Shown in pieces: positions 12,231-20,672 of a DNA stretch of 64,000 bases. The DNA comes from Lepidonotus clava. Taxonomy: Eukaryota > Annelida > Polychaeta > Phyllodocida > Polynoidae. Every line of letters starts with the position of its first letter. Positions within the stretch are counted from its first letter, which is position 1. The stretch covers positions 63,453,427 through 63,517,426 of the forward strand of contig OW387134.1 of the NCBI GenBank assembly GCA_936440205.1, given 5' to 3'. Position numbers and translations under genes: made by a program. The notes under the pieces were generated by a model. The model worked only from the letters and a program-made list of their open reading frames with translations. It did no database searches and was not told the DNA's origin.

Positions 12231-12454
12231 GTTGATGGGGGGTCCCGATGTCGCATGTCGAATTTAAAAAATGACCATGTCCCCTGTCACTATATTTTGA
12301 ATTTCCATGTCGATTTTAAGAATTGTCCATGTCCCATGTCGACTTTAAGGAATAGCCTATGTCATGTCACTTTACCTTTTCTTTATGTCACTAAGGCCCA
12401 TGTCCCATGTCGAATTTAAGAAAATGCCATGTCGCCCTGTCGATTTTAGGGGTC
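12231..12454. repeat. GACATGG-type dispersed repeat, near-complete copy
   Basis: It runs from 'ggggggtcccgatgtcgc' to 'gtcgattttaggggtc'. In between are six or seven units of roughly 30 bp alternating 'ccatgtc' with 'gaatttaagaa'. The copy at 41.94-42.17 kb has the same two ends inverted, which suggests fixed boundaries rather than random satellite drift. Confidence 0.65.
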
Positions 12455-12950
12455 TACAGTCGGACCTCACTATTTGAGATATGGTTGGTGGCCAGAAAAA
12501 TGTCTCAAGTAACGAGGTGTCTCAGGTTATGAGGGTTCATCTGAGCAAAATAAGTTCTCACCAGGTGTCATGTCTCACCTAAGTCAAATAAATATATGGT
12601 CTCAGTGATATCTTCTCCAAATTGCCTTTCAAATGATGTATCATATGTTACAATAGCAATAACAGCAGCAGAAATATAAATACAGTGGAGATAAAGGAGA
12701 CATACTAGGCCTAATTGTTTCCAAAGCATTGTTTGTAGACAGTTTAGTGTGCATCCATTCCAAGTTGTGAGGGTAATTTATATGGTGTTTTATAACTTTG
12801 TTTCCAGAAAGCATGTTTCAAGTTGAAGTAGTGAGGTTTTTGAAGTAGTGAGTAGTTATATAGTGTAAAATAAATGGTAGTCACTGTTTATGTCTCAACT
12901 AGAGGGGTATTTCACTTAGTGGGGGCTCCAAGTAGTGAGGGTCGACTGTA
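12455..12950. mobile_element. MITE with TACAGTCGnnCCTCACTA ends, pogo/Tc1-mariner type
   Basis: The left end 'tacagtcggacctcactatt' pairs with the right end, whose reverse complement is 'tacagtcgaccctcactact'. The copy is flanked by TA, as expected of Tc1/mariner-pogo elements. The body is about 495 bp, non-coding, and repeats the motif 'aagtagtgagg'. It appears to have inserted at the right edge of the preceding repeat. Confidence 0.75.
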
Positions 12951-13279
12951 TACCCATTATATTGGGTAAATTGGTCGATCCCCCCCCCCCCCCTTATGTT
13001 TTAGTTAAAAACTAGCCCCGGACAGTGTTGAAAATCAAAAAGATATTCTATTCGATGTTCAGTCGGAATCCATTGAATTTAGATTACAAGTATAGCCCTT
13101 GCAATTGTATTAAAATATTTCCTCCCAAACTAGCCATGTGAAGATAAAATCTATATTTCAGGTTGTCACAGGTGGAAGCAACAATCTATGGATGAAGTAT
13201 CGACACTTAAAAAGACGACCTTGGACGAACATTGCGCCAAACGGGATGTAGGCCTTCACTCTCTGGGTAAAGACACCTA
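12951..13279. other. Non-coding stretch with C-tract
   Basis: A C homopolymer lies at about 12979-12992. Nothing else is recognised. Confidence 0.4.
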
Positions 13280-13926
13280 CAGGCAAGCAGCAGCATGATG
13301 GGTGCGTCCTGCAACAGTACTTGTTTTGTCAGTCTGTTACTTGCTAAATTTCCAGGTAGCAGTTACATTATACTGTAAACGTATTTATTTTTGCGCGATA
13401 CATATTTTCGCGCATTTCGCGCACCACTATAAGTGCGCGAAAATATGATGTGAGTGAAATTTAAATATATTATAGAACACAGAAAGATAACTTGTAATTG
13501 CGCGAAATTATAAATGCGCGGAAAATTTACTCATGGCTTGGTGCGCGAAAATTTGGCAGCACGAAAATATATATACGTTCACAGTATTATGTGATGCTGA
13601 GTGATGTTATTAAATTGTGTTTTAATGAAGTTAAGACGTTTACATTATGTTTTAGTGAAGATAAAACGTTAACAATACAAAATGTTATGTTAAAGTTAAT
13701 TGTACTTGAAGGAACGTTAGCGTAACCAAGATATTATAGAAATGTTTTTTTTTTTTAATTCTTTATTTCCAAAAAACTGCCACTGTATAAAAGCACAGTG
13801 TTAGGTTCTAGAGACGCAAGTGGCTGCCATCAAAATAACGAAACAAAAACCAGGACAGAACAAAAACAGAACTAAACAGAATGTTACCGCAATTAATTTA
13901 CAACAACCTTGCACGCTTGGCTGGGC
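13280..13926. mobile_element. AACGTT-rich MITE interrupted by another MITE
   Basis: The outer element begins near 'aggcaagcagcagcatgatg' and ends 'gcacgcttggctggg'. It has the family block 'gtcagtctgttacttgct' and runs of 'gttaagacgtttac'-like motifs. The element at 13371-13586 is inserted in it, so the outer copy is the older one. Confidence 0.6.
13371..13586. mobile_element. Nested MITE with TACTGTAAACGTATTTATTT ends
   Basis: The left end 'tactgtaaacgtatttattt' matches the inverse of the right end ('tactgtgaacgtatatatat'). The body is built of 'gcgcgaaa' motifs in both orientations. The trinucleotide TTA flanks it on both sides (13368-13370 and 13587-13589), a likely target-site duplication. 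Length is about 216 bp. Confidence 0.78.
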
Positions 13927-14327
13927 CATGTCCTCCCCAGCACACTCTCCAACAGAGGCACACACGAGCACGTCTCGGGTTGGAGCAGCGTACCATTAGT
14001 TTACCTACACCAAACCAGGATGTTGTTGTCATCATGGCGGACGACGTGTGTTAAGAGGTCGGCCCTGAGATCTGAAATAAGGACGGAAACTGAGTTATCA
14101 CCGTTCACGGAGAGTCATCAGTATCCTGCCGTCTACATGAGAGGAAGGATGGGTGGCGGGTAGGAGGAGGTGGTGGTGGAGGTCGATCACTACACGATGA
14201 GTCAGGTAGGTGTGGTATAGGGCCCACACCCTGGATGGGGGTGGTAGAAGGGTGTGGACACATGCTGCTGGAGGACATTGTGGCAATACCTTTCAGTATC
14301 ATGTGGCCACCCCCGCCATAATGTGTG
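13927..14327. other. Unassigned segment between facing repeat ends
   Basis: This roughly 400-bp piece is richer in G+C than its surroundings. It lies between the right end of one AACGTT-rich element ('cttggctggg') and the left end of the next ('cccagccaag'). Open frames exist on both strands but none resembles a known protein. Confidence 0.4.
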
Positions 14328-14994
14328 CCCAGCCAAGCATATGATGTTGTAATAACATTGCAGGAACGTTCTGGATTGACTCTTGTTTCATTACACTGTT
14401 AGGTTACAGCGACGTTCTTTTTATGACTCCCAATCGAATAACATCGCTACAACCAACTGTTGCGACGTTACATTGTGACGTTCAGATAATGTTCTTGTAA
14501 CATTATTTATGAGGCTAATATTGTGGCTTCACTTTATACGAATGTCACAATGACGTCCTGTTTAGGTGTGGTTGAGACCTCATTTAATGAGGATGTCGCA
14601 AAAACATTCTGTTTAGGTTAGGTTGACACCTAACCTGATAAGATGGTCATAGTAACATTTTGTTTAGGTATGGTTGAGGCCTGAGGTAATCAGAACGTCA
14701 CAATAATGTTCTGTTTAGGTGAGGTTGGGACCTCCCCTGCTGGTAAGAAGGTCACAACAATGTTCTGTATAAGTCAGGTCTAGAGCTCACCTAATCAGAA
14801 TGTCATGAGGATGTTCTGTTTTAATTTGATCTTGACCTAATCTCACCAGAACGTTATGATAACATTCTGTTTTGGTTAGGTCTCAACCTCCTGAAAAAAT
14901 AATGTAACAGTTATCTGACATTTTAGTAAGTGGCAGACAAACCGAAAAAATATGGTTGCATAATGTGACCATAATACGTCACACCTTGGCTGGG
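14328..14994. mobile_element. AACGTT-rich MITE, long subtype
   Basis: The ends are CCCAGCCAAGC and GCTTGGCTGGG-like ('ccttggctgggtg'). The interior is a series of about six diverged units, each with 'gaacgtcacaataatgttct' and 'gtttaggtnaggtt', so it looks internally amplified. The subtype recurs at 53.31-53.90 kb. There is no coding capacity. Confidence 0.75.
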
Positions 14995-15384
14995 TGTAGG
15001 GGGCCTTTCATGCAAGTACAATATGTAAGCACATTATATATATATATATATATATATATTAATGTTTGATTTTGTCATAAAAGCAATGAGTGTGCTGTCG
15101 TATGATTATCCTATTATACTCCTGGAAGCTGATATTATGCAATGACGATGGTTATTGTTGTATATAACTTCTTATCATCACTCCTGCTATCACCAGTGGA
15201 AACACTGAAGATATTGCGAAATTCAAAAAAGAAAAGGACACTTTCAAAAATCGTAGACTATCCACTCCCTCACAGCGACGATACACATATTTACAGGAAT
15301 CTGTACAATTTTCTAAAGTTTTGTACTCCCCCTATCCGCAAAAGTGTGTAGGTGCTCTGTGAAAGAAGGGGCTACTCGAAATCC
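14995..15384. other. Non-coding stretch with (TA)n
   Basis: A (TA)n microsatellite of about 25 bp lies at 15036-15060. Nothing else is recognised. Confidence 0.45.
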
Positions 15385-15745
15385 TGCCAAGCCAACTTGC
15401 AATGTAACAGAAACGATCTGCTACCATAAGTTTTTAGTCAGTTTGTTACTTACCAAGCTGCCATGTAACAAGGATGTTATTGATGGTGAGGTTAAGGTTA
15501 AAACCTCAGCGAATCAGAACATTATTATAACTTTTTTTTGTGAGGTAAGGATGAAACCAAAACAGAACATTATAAGAATATGCTGTTTAGGTTGAAGAAC
15601 ATAAGCAGAACATAATGATTATGTCACAGTGCAGCATCACAGCAGTACGTTGCAGCAACATTTTTGAGAGCAATTAAAATCATTCAAAAAGAACCAGACC
15701 AGAACGTTGCTTCAACGTTATAATAACATCACATGTTTGGCTGGG
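15385..15745. mobile_element. AACGTT-rich MITE, copy at 15.4 kb
   Basis: The left end is 'ccaagccaacttgcaatgta' and the right end 'catcacatgtttggctggg'. The block 'tagtcagtttgttacttacc' is conserved. Same short subtype as the copies at 11.2 and 17.9 kb. Confidence 0.72.
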
Positions 15746-15754
15746 CGTAGGGGG

Positions 15755-15892
15755 TATTCTGGTGGAGTATGTAAAAATAGGGGTATAGATGTCAAATGCA
15801 AGCACTCCCCATTTCACCCTGTCAAAACTTAAGAAATCCCCATGTCCCCCCATCGAGATTTGGAAATCCTCACATCACCCTGTCAAATTGAA
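15755..15892. repeat. GACATGG-type dispersed repeat
   Basis: Several degenerate 'cccatgtc' / 'ttaagaaat' units follow directly after the preceding element. It is a partial copy. Confidence 0.5.
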
Positions 15893-16426
15893 TCACGAAT
15901 TGAATGAGTGATCGATCAGTATCACGTGATTTGGGTATGTGAAGGGAACCACTGCTTTAGACTCATTATTGTTTTAGCTGTTGCTTAGTCGTGATCACTT
16001 TGGGAAATAAGAATTGGCTGGTTTTACAAAATCTATATCAGCATAGGCTTATGTGTGAATTAATAACATATACTTGCATGTTATAAGAAGAAGATACTTC
16101 TATGGACTGTTAGTTCAGATGCACACTCCGCTGAGAGTTTTGGACTATGCTGGTAGACTAAGGTTCGAAGTTGAAGGAAAGGTGAATATATAAGAACATA
16201 ATATGTATCATAAATGTGTATTCTCTATTCTATGTAATGGATTCAGACCTTTGAAATAATTCTTTTATAGCGTTAGTTGTGTTTTTTATCATATCAGTTT
16301 ATGTCTACATCTTGTTTTTTAACCTCGATGGTTAATGGTTGACCCTCATTGGCGAATACATATCACGTGGAATTTATCATATCTTTTGGAATAGGCATAT
16401 ACAATAGCCAGTACAAGACCAACCCC

Positions 16427-16427
<1 letters not shown>
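15893..16427. other. Non-coding stretch, nothing recognised
   Basis: AT-rich. No gene or repeat copy is recognised. Confidence 0.35.
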
Positions 16428-16479
<52 letters not shown>

Positions 16480-16490
16480 TGTGCATGTGT
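16428..16490. repeat. (GT)n microsatellite
   Basis: About 25 GT units, extended by imperfect GT/GC repeats to about 16496. Confidence 0.9.
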
Positions 16491-16546
16491 GTGTGCACGC
16501 ATTATATTGGTGTGTATAGACGGATACTTAGCGAAACAATGATATA

Positions 16547-16612
16547 CAGGGGTGGACCCAGGATTGTGTAAAAAAATAAATGAAAATAATAATAATAAAA
16601 TTTGGCCCAAAA
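16547..16612. mobile_element. Fragment of GGCGGATCCAG-type element
   Basis: It starts 'aggggtggacccaggattg', followed by an A-rich middle and 'aaatttggcccaaa', as in other family members. The right half is missing. Confidence 0.4.
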
Positions 16613-16859
16613 TTTATACATGTCTTTTTCGCTCAGTCTCATGGGACAACGACAAAAGGCGTGTACTTGGTATTTATCACAAGCAGTGAGGTGAGGGGAT
16701 TCTAAATGCAGATAGATCTCGTGCGTCAATTCCGTCATGCCTGATGACTACAGTATTCATGATAGACCGTCGGTTGTTTGGTTATAAACATATTCAGGTG
16801 ACCTCCTTGATCCCACTGGGGAAATCCCACGTGAGGTGCTTTCGGTCGGGGCGAGTGGC

Positions 16860-16889
16860 GGGGTGCGGGGTGGTAGATGTGGGGTGGGG
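16860..16889 (+). other. G-quadruplex-type motif
   Basis: Four G4 runs lie within 30 bp: GGGG-TGC-GGGG-10 bases-GGGG-T-GGGG. The pattern fits an intramolecular quadruplex in DNA. No gene start is recognised next to it. Confidence 0.5.
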
Positions 16890-17218
16890 CCTAATGTAGC
16901 AGGCCTATGTCAAGTCTATATAAAGCCAATGAGTAAATCAGTACATAGGGTAAAAAAGATTTTAAAAACAAAATGTTGCATGACTGTCTTTTATTGTTCT
17001 CCATGTCCCAGGTAGGAAAAGCTGAGGTCCAATATTACTAGTATTAGTATTAGTAGAAGGTTTATTGACAACTCGGAGTCATATACACTGATCTCATGTG
17101 TCATACCTATACAGCAAGCATATACAAACAAACATCAATATAAGTAAATATGAACAGATACAGATATGACAGTTTATAGAAACAAAAACAAAAACAAGAT
17201 GACATTTCATCTTTACTA

Positions 17219-17276
17219 GAATTACTAGAATGCATTACTAGAATGCATTACTAGAATGCATTACTAGAATGCATTA
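17219..17276. repeat. 13-bp minisatellite (GCATTACTAGAAT)n
   Basis: Four to five near-perfect direct copies of a 13-bp unit. Confidence 0.85.
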
Positions 17277-17443
17277 TTGTTAGGGCAGATTCTGATAAGT
17301 CAATATTTCAAAAATGCCATTCCGGCCATAGCAAATTGAAGGGTCTAGGGCCACGATGCTTTATGCTCTATTTATAGCGTATCACGCCTCTCTGAAAGAA
17401 AATACAACAAAACGTTTGCCATGTTGCAACATTGTTGTCCTCT

Positions 17444-17595
17444 CAGGGGCGGATCTAGGATTTTTTTTTTTTTTTTTTTTGAGGGGGGGGGGGGGGCATT
17501 TTGGAAAATTAATAGTAGTATTTTATTTGTGGACGGCGTATCCGTCCACGAGGAGGGTATGGGAAGGGTTTCCCCACCCATGGGGGGGGGGGTAG
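17444..17595. mobile_element. GGCGGATCTAGG-type element fragment with T and G homopolymers
   Basis: It begins 'aggggcggatctaggattt', continues in a T homopolymer of about 20 bases and then a G-run, and ends near a second G-run (17581-17592). It has the layout of the left half of the GGCGGATCCAG family. Confidence 0.5.
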
Positions 17596-17874
17596 TTTTG
17601 CTGCTACAAATAGTTTATAATATTACAAGTTTAGAGTAAGGCTCTAGAGAGTTCTGAACCATTGTGGAGTACAGGGAAATTTACATGGATTTATTTTGAC
17701 TGAGTTCTATATCTGGTTAAATCAGAAGTTGCATTAGCCCAAAAATAACCACACTACCTAACCCATATCATGAGGCACTATTTATTTAGCGGCCTCTGAT
17801 ATTAGGTGTAACAGGAAGTATAAAAACAAACGGACGGGGACAAGTAAACTATTCAATTAACCAGGGGGGAGAGA

Positions 17875-18402
17875 CCCAGCCAAGCTGTGATGTAACAGAA
17901 ACATTCTGCAACCATACTTTTTTAGTCAGTCTGTTACTTACTAAGATGGCATGCAACAATTACGTTATTGATGGTGAGGTTGAAACCTGACCAAATCAGA
18001 ATGTTATTACAACGTAATCTTTTGATGAGGTTAGGATGAAACCAAAACAGAACATTATAAGAACATCCTAATTAGGTTGAAGAACGTAACCAGAACGTTA
18101 TAATAACGTCACAGTGACATGTCACAACAGTACGTTGCAGCAACGTTATTGGAAGCCATCAAAATAGCGTAACAAGAACCAGTACAGAATCAAACAGAAC
18201 GTTGCTGCAACGTTATAATAATGTCCACTGGCGGATCCAGCATTTTGAAAAGGGGGGCGGGCGCTATTGGAAATTTTTTCCCTTAGTTGCTTTTGGGCCG
18301 AGTTTTACATTAGAAAAATGCAAAATTTTCCTGAAAAAGGGAGGGGCGCGCGCCCCCGCGCCCCCCCTCTGGATCCGCCCATGATGTCACATGCTTGCCT
18401 CT
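17875..18402. mobile_element. AACGTT-rich MITE with a nested element
   Basis: The left end is CCCAGCCAAGCTGTGATG and the block 'tagtcagtctgttacttact' is present. The right part resumes as 'atgtcacatgcttgcct' after the nested element at 18226-18383. Apart from that insertion it closely matches the 11.2-kb copy over its full length. Confidence 0.75.
18226..18383. mobile_element. Nested GGCGGATCCAG element
   Basis: It runs from 'cactggcggatccag' to 'ctggatccgcccatg' with a central 'gcgcgcgcccccgcg'. ATGTC is present on both sides (18221-18225, 18384-18388), and removing the insert plus one ATGTC restores the outer element's consensus. The family is therefore mobile and makes about 5-bp target duplications, and this copy is younger than its host element. 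Confidence 0.75.
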
Positions 18403-19689
18403 GCAGCTGGGAATGTCACATTCGGGAGCGTATCTGGGAAAAGGGACCTATTGGCAATTAATCAGGTCATACAATGACATGAAACATCGGGAAATTGTGT
18501 CTGCATATTTCTTATAGTAGAGAACTTACTCTTTCAAATGGTGTCAACCATTTTAAACATTCTTCATAGAACCTGAGATAAGCGTGTATGAACCTCCCTA
18601 CCTTTTATACATTGAAAATCCCCTATTCCCAATTGCTGTCTTTATTCACATGTTTTGTCAACTTAAAGTTCATTATATTTATCAAGAATCAAGAGAGTTT
18701 TCTAAATTTTGAGAATATTAGAATTCCCATAACTTTTTATAGGTGTGCTTGTTCCACTCACTGTTTTCAGTTTTGAGAAGACAAAGTCTCTATCTACATT
18801 ACCTACAAAAAAGTTCTTTTCATTTTTTATATTCTTTTTATTGTAGCCTGTAACCATGGTAACTTGCTAACCTAAATTCTGCTTAGAAATTCTGCTATAA
18901 ATATTCTATTTTGATTTTCCCATGATGGATTGCTTATGAAAATTTAGATTTTTTTAAAGTAAAATTAATGTCAAAATAACATAATAAATAGTTTTTCCCC
19001 ATACATTTTATGATTAATTTAACAAAGAGTTACTTTTCTACCAGATACTGCCAAATTTGGCACAAATAGTTTAATGCCCTGGGTTGTGAAGGCACTAAAT
19101 ATTGTAGAATGATAACACAAAATGCGGAAGAATCCCCAGGACTTCAGAAACATTATAGATCAAAACGTTTGGCTTTTTATTTCATAATATGAACAAAATT
19201 CCAAAACTGGTGGCACATTGAGACCAAATATGCCAATAGGTACCTATTCCCAAATATACTTATTTATTTAACCAAATTTATGTTTCCCTGCATCCCAACT
19301 TTTTGATAGATAGTCTTTCAATCACGATAACATATGTATGAATATGTGGAATCAATATAACGAGGTTATCTTTAAGAGGGATATCAAATATCTCTCTTAA
19401 AGCTTCTGATATAATTGGCTATGATAAGACTAGTTTCTCTGAAATAAGAGTGAGTGGTTAGATTATCATTGCATTCAGGTACATGGTCCAGAATTTGAAC
19501 CCAAGCACCAGAAACGGTGCGGGGAAGAGAACCAACTATGCTTAGACTGAAAATAACGGTATTATCTTCAAGAGAGATATTCTTATAAAACTTGACGCAA
19601 GACCATATTTCTATTTAAGATATTTGGACTTTTTCGTGATTGAGTTTGAGACTTATAATCCTATGTTCCTGTTGTTAACAATATAATAT
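18403..19689. other. AT-rich non-coding stretch
   Basis: No gene or recurrent repeat is recognised. Open frames are short and of low complexity. Confidence 0.4.
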
Positions 19690-20015
19690 TTAGAGTATCA
19701 CCCAACGATTGACCCAAATATGGACCCAACGATTGACCCAAAGATGGACCCAAAGATGGACCCAATGATTGGCCCAACAAATGACCAAACAATTGACCCA
19801 ACGGTTGACACAATGATTGACACAATGATTGACCCACCAATTGACCCTCGATTGACCCAACAACTGACCCATCGACTGACCCAACGATTGACCCAACGAT
19901 TGACCCAACGATGGACCCAACGATGGACCCAACGATGGACCCAGCGATTGACCCAACGATGGACCCAACGATGGACCCAGCGATTGACCCAACGATTGAC
20001 ACTAATTGCTGACTG
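19690..20015. repeat. 12-bp minisatellite GACCCAACGATT / GACCCAACGATG
   Basis: About 27 tandem 12-bp units alternate 'gacccaacgatt' and 'gacccaacgatg', most regular in the right half and decaying to the left. Because 12 is a multiple of three, frames stay open on both strands, yielding four-residue peptide repeats. No start context or flanking coding sequence supports a real protein. Confidence 0.9.
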
Positions 20016-20039
20016 AATAATCAATAGAATGACTTACTG

Positions 20040-20130
20040 ACTATACTTACAGGGGACCCACAGAATCGGCTAATTCTCCCAGTATCCCGTCACCAGTCGC
20101 CGGTAAAATCGCCTAGTGGGTATGGGGCTT
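20040..20130. repeat. CGCCTAGTGGGTATG-ended element fragment
   Basis: It ends 'aaaatcgcctagtgggtatg' followed by 'gggctta', nearly identical to the right end at 1.41-1.43 kb. Confidence 0.5.
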
Positions 20131-20131
20131 A

Positions 20132-20205
20132 AGAGATGAGGTACAGCAAAAATAATTCCCAAGTTATTATTCACTACACTAATGGGAGCTGCACTTCTGA
20201 CAACC
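20132..20205 (+). repeat. SINE scrap joined to one exon-boundary array unit
   Basis: The first part ('gatgaggtacagcaaaaata') matches the middle of the SINE at 23.44 kb. The second part (about 20168-20205, 'gggagctgcacttctgacaa') is almost identical to the array unit at 23.09-23.13 kb inside intron 1 of the CARD-NACHT gene. It lies about 320 bp upstream of the first coding exon. Confidence 0.6.
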
Positions 20206-20519
20206 AAAGACCCAACCAGTTGACTATCTGAATGCCCCAGGTGAATCCTTTTGAATAGACTTTGGCTAAAATAAGGAAATCTATGATCTATGAATCTTCA
20301 GTCAACAATATTCTAGAGAAAGAAGGTCATAGAAAGTTTTTCAGAAATGTTTAATATTTAGCATTAACAAGTTTCCCCAATATTTTCATTAGAAAAACTT
20401 AAGGGTCAGGACAAAATAAAAGGGTCGGTCAGGAAACTTTAACAACCATTTTTTTTTGGTCTTTATGTAGAATGAACCTCATTAACCAAAGACTATGATT
20501 ATTTGCCCTTGAAGGCCCA

Positions 20520-20672
20520 ATGGCTGACCTTGGCCTGTCGGAGGACCAGGTGCGCCGCCTGGCAGAGGCCCAGGTGTACTTGGTAAAGCATGTCCCCTCC
20601 CAGGATGACATGTTCTGGTCAAAAGTCCAGCAGTATCAAGTCCTCAGTGCCCAGACCATCAGGGACATCAGG
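20520..20672 (+). CDS. CARD-NACHT gene, coding exon 1 (first half of CARD)
   Basis: Fifty-one codons, MADLGLSEDQ to QTIRDIR, end exactly at a donor 'AGG|gtaagg' in phase 0. The hydrophobic spacing and the 'VLSAQTIRDI' segment resemble helices 1-3 of CARDs, where a loop leading to 'lt.ee.e.I' is typical. Base composition is clearly more G+C-rich than the surrounding intron. Confidence 0.85.

Noticed and set aside
19661-20024. Four open frames of about 100 codons with four-residue repeats
   Set aside because: A 12-bp minisatellite keeps all these frames open; there is no independent coding evidence.
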